Shown piece after piece: positions 16,274 through 24,884 of a stretch of DNA of 64,000 bases. The notes beneath the pieces are model-generated. The model was given only the letters and a program-made list of their open reading frames with translations. It had not been told where the DNA came from and ran no database searches. Position numbers and translations under genes: made by a program. How positions within the stretch are numbered: the first letter of the stretch is position 1; each line of letters begins with the position of its first letter. The stretch is taken from the NCBI GenBank assembly GCA_019637555.1, contig JAHBVK010000002.1:62001-126000 (forward strand). The letters run 5' to 3'. This DNA is from Anaerolineae bacterium (GTDB lineage Bacteria; Chloroflexota; Anaerolineae; Aggregatilineales; UBA2796).

Positions 16274-17041
16274 TTAAGCCGCGCTTAGTTGCTCGTTTGC
16301 CGCGCTAGTTACCGCCGTAGGAGCTAACGCCGCTGCCTTGAAGCCTTTGACGATTAACCAGATGGCGAGTGACACTTCCCACGTAAAGATGGGGAGTACG
16401 GCGATTGCTGCCCACGCCGGGATTTGCTCGAAAATCCCGAATAACTGTGCAGTATTGAGGGCGAAGATCAGTGGAGCACCGATCAGTCCTAGCGTTGGGA
16501 TGAGGCGCGGCACAAAGCGTGATCGGTACAGCAGGTATGCCATCACCGTCGTGTTCGCTGCGCAAACCAAGCCGGGTCCGAGGATGAAAGTCCAGTTGTG
16601 GAAAACCACCAGAGCCTTACTAATAGCCAGCATAGTTGCCGGATCAGTGCTGGATGTCAGTGCGAATTGTCGCAAGCTGACCAGCGCAAGAAGCGGTAAG
16701 ATACCTACGATAATGATGCCAGCTTCGAGTGTCCGCAGTGCCATGTAGCCGAGAGCACCGCCTTCATTCTGCTTCTTGGCGACGGGAAAGAGAGCGACAC
16801 CTGTCCCGATGACCGTGATGGCGAGGATCACCTCTAGCAAAGCCCCACATAGGATTTGGATGTCCGCACCGGAACTCATGAGGTAATCGGCATTGTTCAG
16901 AACGGGAGCATATAGCGCTGCCGCGCCGACCGAGGTGACGTGCGTGATCAGGAAGCATATGCCCGCCGCCCATGCAAGTTGACGCTGCATAGCAGCAGTG
17001 CTGCTGGTGTTGACGCTGGTATTCTGTCGCTTGATGTTCAT
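16274..17041 (-). CDS. DUF4386 membrane protein
   Basis: 255 aa from the ATG at 17041, which has AAGGGGAT about 7 nt upstream; the frame is open further but without support. Six hydrophobic segments are visible. It matches the DUF4386 pattern: AGICFLITHVTSVGAAALYAP near the N-terminus, LRTLEAGIIIVGILPLLAL in the middle, and a late FTWEVSLAIWLIVKGF. The function is unknown. Genes of this family often sit in small stress-type operons with oxidoreductases, as here. It lies between the 85-aa conserved protein and the MDR oxidoreductase. Confidence 0.85.
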   Translation of the reverse strand: MNIKRQNTSVNTSSTAAMQRQLAWAAGICFLITHVTSVGAAALYAPVLNNADYLMSSGADIQILCGALLEVILAITVIGTGVALFPVAKKQNEGGALGYMALRTLEAGIIIVGILPLLALVSLRQFALTSSTDPATMLAISKALVVFHNWTFILGPGLVCAANTTVMAYLLYRSRFVPRLIPTLGLIGAPLIFALNTAQLFGIFEQIPAWAAIAVLPIFTWEVSLAIWLIVKGFKAAALAPTAVTSAANEQLSAA

Positions 17042-17130
17042 CTGTTTATCCCCTTTAGCCTTTGCTTGTTGATAGTTACTAGCTGATAGCGGTTGACTGC
17101 ATCTGTTGCGGATACGCGCGGCGCTGCGCC

Positions 17131-17388
17131 TTACGTATCTCTCTGTTTTGGATCGCTGCGAGATACGGAGATCAAGGGCAATCCTAAATCGCGCACCTTC
17201 CGCAGCCAGCCATGCAGTGCTGCTTGATCCACAATCAGACCGCTTAACAGTGTCTGCCCGTTGGCTTCGAGCGTGATGGTTAAGCCTGTAAACCAATCTG
17301 CTCGTTGGGCATCCAGATGCCCTTGTACGCGAATTTCGTAATATCCTTGATCGTCATAATCCCCCGTTGCTGCTTGCGTTTGACTCAT
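17131..17388 (-). CDS. Conserved small protein of unknown function
   Basis: 85 aa. The core YEIRVQGHLDAQRADWFTGL and DQAALHGWLRKVRDLGLPLI is a pattern I recognise from many short conserved hypothetical proteins in Chloroflexota, cyanobacteria and actinobacteria, usually with an aromatic and charged alpha/beta sequence and no membrane segment. The role is not known. It is the first gene after the half-site array at 17475-17526, so it is the most likely direct target of the neighbouring MalT-type regulator, followed by DUF4386 and the oxidoreductase on the same strand. Confidence 0.75.
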   Translation of the reverse strand: MSQTQAATGDYDDQGYYEIRVQGHLDAQRADWFTGLTITLEANGQTLLSGLIVDQAALHGWLRKVRDLGLPLISVSRSDPKQRDT

Positions 17389-17474
17389 ATTGCGCCTCTT
17401 GTCATTTCCTCCTCTGGTTGTCCTTCCGCTCGTTTAATTCGCTATCAAGATACAAATTGATGTGGGGATAAGTG

Positions 17475-17526
17475 ATCACCACATGTGGTGATTGATGTGG
17501 TGATTTGTCATCAATGATGTGGTGAG
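17475..17526. promoter_or_regulatory. Half-site array, candidate operator
   Basis: A perfect 18-bp palindrome ATCACCACATGTGGTGAT (17475-17492) is followed by two further direct half-sites ATGTGGTGAT (17495-17504) and ATGTGGTGAG (17517-17526), at offsets of 12 and 22 nt. It lies upstream of the 17388 gene and after the regulator's terminator. Repeated asymmetric sites are typical of MalT-type activators; the link to this regulator is inference. Confidence 0.65.
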
Positions 17527-17531
17527 GAATC

Positions 17532-17570
17532 AAAAAGTCCCGCACTCCTAAACTAATGGGTGTGCGGGAC
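17532..17570 (-). terminator. Terminator of the MalT-type regulator gene
   Basis: GTCCCGCAC (17537-17545) / GTGCGGGAC (17562-17570) stem followed on the minus strand by TTTTTG. It lies about 190 nt past the regulator's stop codon; the stretch 17571-17760 shows no gene. Confidence 0.8.
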
Positions 17571-17760
17571 TCAATCGTTAGACAGGATGTCTCAAGTACG
17601 CCTGCTGATTCCGCCTAATCTATTACCCGATTGAAGAAAGCGCTTGACGGTGCATTAGCGTTATGCCAAGGAGGATTACAGTCTGCATTGGAGGCTGTGG
17701 TAGGTCACTAAAATAAGTCGGTATACCTACTCGACCCTCACCTTAATTCCTTCTATATCC

Positions 17761-20484
17761 CTACAGTAGATTAAGGTCATCAGCGCGACGTACGGCGGCG
17801 CGACGACTGCCCACGCCGAGCTTGGAGTAAATGTTCTTGGTGTGGGTACGCAAGGTATTCAAAGAGATCACCAGTTGGTCGGCGATTTCCGGTCCACTCA
17901 GATCGGTGCCAAGCAGACGCAAGACGTCAAGCTCACGGTCGCTGAGAGGTTCGCTTAAGTGCGCTGTCGTCGAGGTTGCTCTGGCTGTGGCTGTGCTCAC
18001 TTCGGGTGTGCCAGTGGCGCTGAGGAGTTGTTGAACGTAGTTGGGCGCAAAGTGACGTTTGGCTGCTTCTTCCAGCAGCATCTTCATTGCTGATCCTTCA
18101 TCTACAAACAGGCGCAGGTATTGTTCCGGTTCAGCCAGCGTCAGGGCGCGTTCAAGGGCGGCAAGTGCGCCAGCCAGATCGCCCCGCTGTTGGTGAGCTA
18201 GTGCCTGCACGACCAGAATTTCGATCACGCTTCCCGCGCGTCTACCCGCTTCAGCCGCGCTCAGGAGTCGATCTAGGAGACTGACTGACTCCTGCAAGTA
18301 GTGTACCTCCCGATCACGCTGGTACTGCGCTAAGCGTAGCCTCGCCAACGTGACGTACTCGAACTCATGTAGGTAACTGAGGTCATCCTCAACCGCAAGC
18401 CGCCGTTCCCGCGCCCAGTCCACAGCCGCATCCAACTTGCCCTGAGCGATCCATAAGCGTGCCTTCAACGCCGGAATCGGGCGCACGTTGGGAGAAAAGT
18501 CACCTTGATACAGTCGTTCTGCCTCTTGCAGTAGATCGAGCGCCTCATCCAGCTCACCCTCAGATTGCCGCAATCGTGCCATCGCCACGCACCAACGATA
18601 CTGGTTTTGCGGCAGTTCAGCGAAGACACCGAGTTCCTCGCTTTTCGATAAATACTGCACAGCGGCAGTTGAAGTGCCACGCTCATAGGCAAGCTGACTC
18701 ATGCCGACGTACATATCGGCTGTTCCCCTCAACAGAGATTTGCTCTGGTCGGCAAGCTGTAAACCATGCTCGTAGGCGCTCATTGCCCCGCGCAAACGCC
18801 CCTGCGCCAAGCGGATATCCGCCAGCGCAAGGGAGCAGCCAATCGCATCGGAGTAGTGTCCGATCCGCTCTAGCCTGTTGATGCACTCGCTGTACCAGCG
18901 CTCCGCCGCTTCCAGATCGCCTAGCGCCCAATTGCCCAGCGCTAGAATCCCCGCTGTCGATCCGCGCAGCAGATCGTCATCGTCAGGTGCTACTTCCAGC
19001 CCCTGCCCCGCGCAGCGTAGTGCTGCCGCCGCATCACCCCGAATTAATGCCAGTGCGCCGCGATACATCGCGACGGAAGCTGACCACCGACGCCAATCCC
19101 CAGACTCAACGCCCGCTACCGGAGAATCCGGCTGTTCCAGCAACGCCGTTAGCCAGCGTTCGGCGTCATCCAACCGCGCTTCGATCCCTTCCAGCCGACC
19201 AAGCTGGAGCAGCGTGCCTACATAGTGAATACTGAGCGAGGGGCGGGAACGGAAAATCTCCTCCGGCAGTGCTTGCAACCAGCTAAGCAGCAGTGCTTCC
19301 TGCCGACTCCGGCGCATCTCAGACATCGCCCGTTCGATCAGGGTCGCCGCTTGCTGGAAATCCTGTGCCACCAGCGCGTGCTGGATCGCCTCCGGCAGCC
19401 AATCGTTGTGTGCATACCATGTGCTGGCACGCCGATGCAGTTCGGCTATCTGATCGGGCTGTTCCGCCATCAAATGCGCCGAGAGCACATCGGCAAAGAG
19501 ATGGTGATAACGGTACCACTGGCGCTTATCATCCAGCGGGATCAGAAAGAAATTGCCGCGCTCCAAGCTCTCCAACAGTTCTTTAGACTTCTGCGATCCG
19601 CTGACGGCATCACACAGCGAGGCGTTGAAGCGATCCAGAATCGCCGTCTGGAGCAAAAACCGGCGGATCGAGTCGCTTTGACTATCGAGGACTTCGCTGA
19701 CCAGATAATCCACGATGTAGCGATGATCTCCGGCGAAGGCACGGATGAAGCCTGAGCTATCCTGATGCCCTTGCAAAGACAGCGCCGCCAGTTGCAATCC
19801 GGCGATCCAGCCTTCGGTACGCTCTTCAAGCGCCGCGATATCCACTGCGGAGAGGTTTAGCGCCATTCCGCGATTAAGGAATTCCGTCGCTTCCGAGGGG
19901 CTAAAGCGCAGATCCCTAACGCGCACTTCCGTCAGTTGTCCGCGAGCGCGCAGCCGCGCCAAATTCAGCGGCGGATCCTCGCGAGTGGCGATGATCAAAT
20001 GCACCTGAGGCGGCAGATATTCGATCATAAAGCTGAGCGCCTCGTCAACGGCTTTGGCGTCAATCAGGTGGTAGTCATCGAGGATCAGCAGAATATGGTC
20101 GGGGATGCGGGCGATCTCGTTGAGCAGCGCGGTCAGTAGTGAGTCGGTTGGCGGCTGAGATTCCTGTAACAGAGGCACAAGATCCGCCCCGATTGATGGC
20201 GCTACCGTTTGCAACGCAGCGATGACATACGTCAAGAAGCGGGTCAGCTCGTTATCGCCTTCATCCAGCGATAGCCATGCCGCACATACCTGCGGGGAAA
20301 GCTGCTGGCAGGCGGCGATCCATTCACTAATCAGCGTCGTTTTGCCGAAACCCGCTGGAGCGGAGACCAGCGTGAGCTTGCGCTGCAACACCTCATGCAG
20401 GCGTTCGATTAGTCGCGGACGTAAGACCACATTTTGTCGAGGGGGTGGAGCATACAGCTTCGTAGCGAGGATCGGTGTTGTCAT
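17761..20484 (-). CDS. MalT-like LuxR-family (LAL) transcriptional regulator
   Basis: 907 aa, typical of large ATP-binding LuxR regulators. The NTPase domain has a P-loop at 43-50 (PAGFGKTT) and a Walker B-like LLILDDYHLI. A long helical-repeat (TPR-like) region follows. The C-terminal LuxR helix-turn-helix is at about 840-905 (LSDRELDVLRLLGTDLSG, TLRTHTKNIYSKLGV). Such proteins bind a small inducer and ATP, then activate promoters with repeated half-sites. The start ATG has TATACT six nt upstream and no ribosome site, another leaderless candidate. Its target is probably the downstream operon 17388-15165 through the sites at 17475-17526 (inference). Confidence 0.92.
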   Translation of the reverse strand: MTTPILATKLYAPPPRQNVVLRPRLIERLHEVLQRKLTLVSAPAGFGKTTLISEWIAACQQLSPQVCAAWLSLDEGDNELTRFLTYVIAALQTVAPSIGADLVPLLQESQPPTDSLLTALLNEIARIPDHILLILDDYHLIDAKAVDEALSFMIEYLPPQVHLIIATREDPPLNLARLRARGQLTEVRVRDLRFSPSEATEFLNRGMALNLSAVDIAALEERTEGWIAGLQLAALSLQGHQDSSGFIRAFAGDHRYIVDYLVSEVLDSQSDSIRRFLLQTAILDRFNASLCDAVSGSQKSKELLESLERGNFFLIPLDDKRQWYRYHHLFADVLSAHLMAEQPDQIAELHRRASTWYAHNDWLPEAIQHALVAQDFQQAATLIERAMSEMRRSRQEALLLSWLQALPEEIFRSRPSLSIHYVGTLLQLGRLEGIEARLDDAERWLTALLEQPDSPVAGVESGDWRRWSASVAMYRGALALIRGDAAAALRCAGQGLEVAPDDDDLLRGSTAGILALGNWALGDLEAAERWYSECINRLERIGHYSDAIGCSLALADIRLAQGRLRGAMSAYEHGLQLADQSKSLLRGTADMYVGMSQLAYERGTSTAAVQYLSKSEELGVFAELPQNQYRWCVAMARLRQSEGELDEALDLLQEAERLYQGDFSPNVRPIPALKARLWIAQGKLDAAVDWARERRLAVEDDLSYLHEFEYVTLARLRLAQYQRDREVHYLQESVSLLDRLLSAAEAGRRAGSVIEILVVQALAHQQRGDLAGALAALERALTLAEPEQYLRLFVDEGSAMKMLLEEAAKRHFAPNYVQQLLSATGTPEVSTATARATSTTAHLSEPLSDRELDVLRLLGTDLSGPEIADQLVISLNTLRTHTKNIYSKLGVGSRRAAVRRADDLNLL

Positions 20485-20490
20485 GGCTCA

Positions 20491-20496
20491 AGTATA
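20491..20496 (-). promoter_or_regulatory. -10 box 6 nt before a start codon (leaderless candidate)
   Basis: TATACT, 6 nt, then the ATG of the LAL regulator. A GGAGG-like string (AAGGAGGT on the plus strand at 20499-20506) reads the wrong way to be a ribosome site. The rest of 20497-20720 shows no gene. Confidence 0.5.
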
Positions 20497-20720
20497 TGAA
20501 GGAGGTCCCAAACTTACGAATACGGTTTGGAAGATTGCGCGTCGAGAACTGTTGAAACGAAAGTCTCCGATGCTGGGGAGTACGGGGATCACGGCTACTG
20601 CCACAACCACAAACCAGCCGCGCGATTTGCAGAGACTAGATTGTAAGTTGCAGCAGCATGTGAGGCTCGACGTTAGGGGGCATAACTGTGCTGGTGAACG
20701 TGCCTAAGCCGCACTAGAGA

Positions 20721-20748
20721 GCCGCCCGATCACGTTGCATCGGGCGGC
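20721..20748. terminator. Hairpin after the PhoX-like gene
   Basis: GCCGCCCGAT / ATCGGGCGGC, a perfect 10-bp stem with an 8-nt loop, just downstream of the PhoX-like stop. No clear T-run, so termination strength is uncertain. Confidence 0.5.
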
Positions 20749-20763
20749 GTTGCTCAAAGAAGG

Positions 20764-22275
20764 TTAGGCGCCAGAGTCGAGAGCGCGAACTGCTGCCTGG
20801 ACAGTTGCGTCGTCACTCGTGCCGAGTTCAATCCATTTGAGCGTGAATGCGAAGTCGTTCGAGCCATTCGTGCCCGTCTGGGTGATATGAGCGGCGTACA
20901 GCGTGCCCGCACTCAGATCGCCGGGGTTGGTGGCGATGAACTTGTAGAAAATCTTGTCAGTGCCGTCATCCCCGAAGTAGACCGTGCGTTGATCCGGCGC
21001 GACCCACGACTGTTCGTTTTCGCGGCGACCCATTGCGTAGTGCTTTTTAACGGTTGTTGTGCCGTCCGCGTTGGGGATCAATTCGGTGATATAGCCATAG
21101 TCATATGGGTTGGCAATACCTTCGACAATGGCATTCAGACCTTCTGCGTATTCTTCCATCCATGTATCAGCATCCAGCGGCGCATCTTCTTCGCTGGTCA
21201 AGCCAGTCCCCCAGGGCGTGACGCTAGCGTTGCAATTGTAGATTACACCTTTGACCGGACCAAAATCGACATGGTAGCCGCTGTTAACAATCCACTTGCC
21301 ATCCGCACCCTGTGTGATGTCGATGCGGCTGACGCCACCGGGCGCACATTCCCAATTAGTGTACAGAATGCCCGCTGTCATCGCTTCGTTGCTGGGGATG
21401 AACATGTTACCATCGGGGTCGTTGCAGATATTGCTGCCCTCATAAGCAAACGGGGCACCGCTGATCGTGGTCATCGTACCGAAGGCAACGGTGGAACCCG
21501 AGATGGTATCGCCCGCGCGACCTAGCACCTGATACTCACCAGCAGCCAGCAAAAGAGTCTTCGCTGCGTCGCTTTCCGGTTCTGGAACAGCTACAGCGGT
21601 GAAGCTATCTGTAGCTTTGAAATTGCTGACGTAACCGACTGTCGCCATGTTGAACGGCTCCGGGTTGCCTGCATCGGGGTGCTGTACGTTCAGGAACACC
21701 TGATCGTTGACGATGCGGAGACCTGTGCCTTCCGAACCATAGGGTAGCGAGGCGAAGCGCAGCAGTTCACCGGTCGCCTGCACGTACTTCCATGCGAAGT
21801 TGTTTGCATGCAGATCGGTGTCTTCGTAAATCCACAGATCGCCTTTGCTATCCACAAAGATGTTATCGGGTTCAGAAATGTTATCAACGCTGCAGGTCTC
21901 AGTCGCTTCATCATACGGTCCGCCAATGATCAGCGGACGCAGTTCGGTTACATCCCAATCAACGCTCAGGTCACCTACCATGATCATGCCGCAGGGATTC
22001 TCGTCGAGGCGGATGTCCCCTTCGCCGTCCGACATACCGTCACGCATACGGGTGACAGCCATATAAAGCTTCTTGTTTGCTTGATCGATGATGACGCCTT
22101 CTTGCTTGCGCCACTCCGCAGTCGCGCCTTGTTCGACGGCGTAGTGCCACGTGAAAATGAATGGTGCAGCAGGATTAGTCAAATCGGGTTCGGGGAAGTA
22201 GTGGTCTTGTGCGGATACGTGGACCACTACCGTGAACAAGATAACGACGACAAGTAGCAGCGATAATCTTCTCAT
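20764..22275 (-). CDS. Exported PhoX-like (DUF839) protein
   Basis: 503 aa with a Sec signal peptide (RRLSLLLVVVILFTVVVHVSA). The body has DUF839/PhoX beta-propeller features: WRKQEGVIIDQANKKLYMAV, SEPDNIFVDSKGDLWIYED and a C-terminal RTVYFGDDGTDKIFYKFIA. PhoX enzymes are extracellular Ca/Fe phosphatases; acidic ligand-like motifs are visible but I cannot confirm all metal residues, so activity is not asserted. GAGGGG precedes the ATG. No clear Pho box was found upstream. Confidence 0.8.
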   Translation of the reverse strand: MRRLSLLLVVVILFTVVVHVSAQDHYFPEPDLTNPAAPFIFTWHYAVEQGATAEWRKQEGVIIDQANKKLYMAVTRMRDGMSDGEGDIRLDENPCGMIMVGDLSVDWDVTELRPLIIGGPYDEATETCSVDNISEPDNIFVDSKGDLWIYEDTDLHANNFAWKYVQATGELLRFASLPYGSEGTGLRIVNDQVFLNVQHPDAGNPEPFNMATVGYVSNFKATDSFTAVAVPEPESDAAKTLLLAAGEYQVLGRAGDTISGSTVAFGTMTTISGAPFAYEGSNICNDPDGNMFIPSNEAMTAGILYTNWECAPGGVSRIDITQGADGKWIVNSGYHVDFGPVKGVIYNCNASVTPWGTGLTSEEDAPLDADTWMEEYAEGLNAIVEGIANPYDYGYITELIPNADGTTTVKKHYAMGRRENEQSWVAPDQRTVYFGDDGTDKIFYKFIATNPGDLSAGTLYAAHITQTGTNGSNDFAFTLKWIELGTSDDATVQAAVRALDSGA

Positions 22276-22595
22276 TGAACGCCCCTCAAGCTAATTTGAA
22301 CTTGGAAATGCCCCGGTCGAGGCGTATGGAGGATAAGCATCGCCTTTTAATGATCAATGAATCATAAGTTAAACTCAGTCGGCGATTCTGTTAAGCGCCA
22401 CCATATCCAGTTAGGCACGCAGACCGGCTGTATACCGGCTTGGTGTCATTGAATCCCGCTTCCTACTTTTTTTTCCTCAAGTAGTCCACCAACAGTATTT
22501 GAAGTTCAAGAAGCATTGTTGAGTTCAACGCAGTTAAGGCACTTACTGATACGTAGGGTGTGTACGCCTATCGCACCCAGCGATAATTTACCTAC
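22276..22595. other. 320-nt region upstream of the PhoX-like gene
   Basis: AT-richer than its surroundings. TTAACA and TTTAAC strings occur around 22370-22400 on the minus strand, but no spaced promoter or Pho box convinced me. A CCGGT..ACCGG-type inverted repeat lies near 22430. No gene seen. Confidence 0.35.
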
Positions 22596-22621
22596 AAAAC
22601 AAAAACCGCCTTAATGGGCGG
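22596..22621 (-). terminator. Terminator of tRNA-Arg(ACG)
   Basis: CCGCC / GGCGG stem with a 6-nt loop, followed on the minus strand by TTTTTGTTTT. Confidence 0.8.
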
Positions 22622-22654
22622 CTTTAATTGAGGAAGAATTGTTATTCTGTAGGA

Positions 22655-22727
22655 TGTACCTGGAGGGATTCGAACCCCCGACACCCTGCTCCGTAGGCAG
22701 GTGCTCTATCCACTGAGCTACAGGTAC
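22655..22727 (-). tRNA. tRNA-Arg (anticodon ACG)
   Basis: The acceptor arms GTACCTG / CAGGTAC pair perfectly. The D arm has GCTCAGTGGATAGAGC, the anticodon stem CCTGC/GCAGG encloses the loop CTACGGA (anticodon ACG, read as ICG after deamination), and the T loop is TTCGAAT. The discriminator is A and the CCA end is not encoded. It is a single-gene unit with its own promoter and terminator. Confidence 0.97.
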
Positions 22728-22777
22728 ATATTGACACTGTTACGCAACGATGATTGCGTTTTAACCTTATGTCGCCT

Positions 22778-22805
22778 ATTCTATCAAGTAAGCCTTCTAT
22801 GTCAA
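22778..22805 (-). promoter_or_regulatory. Promoter of tRNA-Arg(ACG)
   Basis: TTGACA (22800-22805), 16 nt, TAGAAT (22778-22783) on the minus strand. It overlaps the upstream region of the divergent FHA gene. Confidence 0.6.
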
Positions 22806-22863
22806 GGTTGAGATGTTGCTTTTCCCTTATCTCAATTCGGCAATGTGAGTATGTGAAACTGTC

Positions 22864-23733
22864 ATGCAAATCTGTCCTAACTGCAAGCGTCAAAATCGGG
22901 TCGGGGTGGTTTTCTGTGATAACTGCGGAGCCAGTCTGATCGGTGACATTGGCATCGGCACTCGCAATATCGTCAGCAAATCGGGGATGCTCCCCAGCGC
23001 CGTAGCCGCACCCGTTTCTTCTGCTGGTACACAGACCTTTGGTCAGATGATGCGCCTGCGTCTGGTCGCGGAAACTGGCGAGACACTGACCATTCAGCCG
23101 CAGCAGGAGATGATCCTCGGACGCCGCGATCCGGCAACAGGCGCACAGCCAGATATCGATCTGACGCCGTTCGCAGGTTACCGAATGGGCGTCAGCCGCC
23201 GCCATGCCGCCATTCGGCGCAGCCCCGACTCAGGACTCGATCTGTGGGATCTGGGCAGCAGCAACGGCACTTATCTCAACGGTGTGAAATTGGTCTCGTA
23301 CCGTCCCAATCGGCTGCACGATGGCGATGAAATCCGGCTCGGTCAGATGACCATGCGCGTTTACTTTGAACTGCCGGAGAGCTACAGCAACAAACCACTC
23401 ACTGCCAACCCCAACGCCGTCAATAACAATATCACGCCCGCCTTCGGCTTGAACAAGAGCGCACCACCCTCGCCCACCAGCAATTTATCAGCGGCACCCG
23501 CACCAGCAGCAGCGCCTGCAGTGACGGCAAATCCCGTACCACAGCAACCTGCCGCTAAACCAGCGACACCGCCAGCCCCACCGCCTGCGCCAGCTTCAGC
23601 AGCGCCAGCGGATGCGCCGCGTCCTGATAACACTGTACCCAAGCCGCCATGGGATCGCACTGGCGCACAGAAAGCGGTCAACGAGCCGCTGCGCACTGAT
23701 CCGACGATGCCTAAACCACCGTGGGAACAATAA
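22864..23733 (+). CDS. Zinc-ribbon FHA domain protein
   Basis: 289 aa. A Cys4 zinc ribbon (C4, C7, C18, C21) leads. The forkhead-associated domain (about 62-175) keeps the phosphothreonine-binding residues: GRRD near 86, SRRH at 111-114 and SSNGT at 132-136. A long Pro/Ala-rich tail follows, with two KPPWDR/KPPWEQ-type repeats near the C-terminus. FHA domains bind phosphothreonine proteins, often substrates of Ser/Thr kinases. The only kinase-like protein in the window is the pseudokinase at 352, so a partner kinase is probably elsewhere. No strong ribosome site is seen; the ATG is chosen from the zinc ribbon. Confidence 0.9.
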   Translation: MQICPNCKRQNRVGVVFCDNCGASLIGDIGIGTRNIVSKSGMLPSAVAAPVSSAGTQTFGQMMRLRLVAETGETLTIQPQQEMILGRRDPATGAQPDIDLTPFAGYRMGVSRRHAAIRRSPDSGLDLWDLGSSNGTYLNGVKLVSYRPNRLHDGDEIRLGQMTMRVYFELPESYSNKPLTANPNAVNNNITPAFGLNKSAPPSPTSNLSAAPAPAAAPAVTANPVPQQPAAKPATPPAPPPAPASAAPADAPRPDNTVPKPPWDRTGAQKAVNEPLRTDPTMPKPPWEQ

Positions 23734-23769
23734 TTAAGGCTCCGATCAGCCGCTACCATTGAACCACTA

Positions 23770-23804
23770 CAGCCCGTCACTTCAAAGCGACGGGCTGTTC
23801 TTTT
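23770..23804 (+). terminator. Terminator of the FHA gene
   Basis: CAGCCCGTC / GACGGGCTG, a 9-bp stem, followed by TTCTTTT on the plus strand. Confidence 0.8.
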
Positions 23805-23828
23805 CACCTTGATTTGCCGTCAACCGCC

Positions 23829-24356
23829 TTATGGTTCTGCCTCAAACTCAGGCACAGGACGGGCGTCCGCTTCTGCTTGCGTGGCAGCGATCCCATTTTC
23901 CCGAATATCTTGCAGCAGCCAGTCCATCTCTTTGATCTCACGCCGCTGCGTCTCGCCTATGTTGTCTGCAAGCCGCCATACCCGCAGATCGGTGATATGT
24001 GCCCGTTCACTGGTCAGAATAGCAATGGAGTGATGCGGGATCATTGCGCTCATGTAAGCCGAGTCCTGAACTGTAGCTTGACTGCGAACTAGAAATAACG
24101 CCACCACGAAAACCACTGCACTGCCCGCATAGATGCCGAGATTGAGCCGCTTGTTGCTGTACATCCTACTCATGAAAGCAAGCATGATCACCGTCATCGC
24201 CGCGCCCATCATCAAGGTCATGAATAAGCGTGTTTCGCTCCAGCGAACATGCTCAATGGCGTAAGTGTTGAGGTACATCAAGCCATACATGATCACCATC
24301 GACGTAGCGATCATCGCCGCAAATCTGAGGTAGTTAGCCTTTTGTTTCTCATCCAT
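23829..24356 (-). CDS. DUF305 membrane protein
   Basis: 175 aa from the ATG at 24356 (AGGGTGA 8 nt upstream); a GTG four codons earlier is the alternative. Three hydrophobic segments lie in the first half. The second half is the DUF305 domain with MIPHHSIAILTSERA and a late ETQRREIKEMDWLL motif. DUF305 proteins carry a paired-His MxPHH signature thought to bind metal, often copper; the function is not established. It is convergent with the FHA gene. Confidence 0.88.
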   Translation of the reverse strand: MDEKQKANYLRFAAMIATSMVIMYGLMYLNTYAIEHVRWSETRLFMTLMMGAAMTVIMLAFMSRMYSNKRLNLGIYAGSAVVFVVALFLVRSQATVQDSAYMSAMIPHHSIAILTSERAHITDLRVWRLADNIGETQRREIKEMDWLLQDIRENGIAATQAEADARPVPEFEAEP

Positions 24357-24406
24357 GTTTGGACTCACCCTATCTACTGCAGTACCGCTGCCATACCGAT
24401 CATTCG

Positions 24407-24455
24407 CAAAAAGGAAAAGGTCAGCCCACCTCTTAGAAAGTGCGAACTGACCTTT
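24407..24455 (-). terminator. Terminator of the 53-aa gene
   Basis: AAAGGTCAG (24416-24424) / CTGACCTTT (24447-24455) with a 22-nt loop, followed on the minus strand by TTCCTTTTT. Confidence 0.6.
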
Positions 24456-24586
24456 AATCCACGCGGGCGGCTACACCCGTTTCCCATTGTGACTCATGCG
24501 CTCGGCAGCATGCGGCTATGCACTGTCTTACTTCCGCTTATCTCAGCCAGCATCCCTACCCGTCACCAGAATCGCTTAGTAAATGG

Positions 24587-24748
24587 TTACTTACCGCTTT
24601 TCTTCTTGCTTTTCTGCTTGTTCACGGTTGCGTAGCCGATACGTTCCGCATCTTCCTCGGATTTCCCGCGTTCTTTTTCACTGTCGATGATGTGTTCCGC
24701 TTGGCGATCTTCTTTCTTGGTGTAACGACTATTCTTCTTGTCAGGCAT
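24587..24748 (-). CDS. Small basic/acidic conserved protein (53 aa)
   Basis: 53 aa, Lys/Glu-rich: MPDKKNSRYTKKEDRQAEHI then EKERGKSEEDAERIGYATVN and a Lys-rich tail. The pattern RQ.EHI....ERGKSEE.AE.I...TVNK is one I know from short proteins in many bacteria, often labelled plasmid-stabilisation-like. It is probably a helical hairpin, perhaps nucleic-acid associated; the function is unknown. The ribosome site is weak. A terminator hairpin lies about 130 nt downstream, which supports it being a real transcribed gene. Confidence 0.75.
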   Translation of the reverse strand: MPDKKNSRYTKKEDRQAEHIIDSEKERGKSEEDAERIGYATVNKQKSKKKSGK

Positions 24749-24884
24749 AGGACATCACACTCCGTCACACTCAACGACTTACACTAATCTCTTTACAGTT
24801 GTCACTATACCCCTGAGTGTGCAGCGCTTATAGACAGATACTGCTCATCTTGCAGTGCGTCGACTGATGCATTTGCCGCTAGTT

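Noticed and set aside
19225-19755. A 176-codon plus-strand frame inside the MalT-type regulator
   Set aside because: Antisense to a well-supported gene, with no promoter, ribosome site or domain.
22360-22410. A Pho box upstream of the PhoX-like gene
   Set aside because: TTAACA/TTTAAC strings occur but spacing does not match known Pho box repeats.
24518-24787. An 89-codon plus-strand hydrophobic frame
   Set aside because: It is antisense to the 53-aa gene; its hydrophobicity comes from the Lys/Glu codons read backwards.
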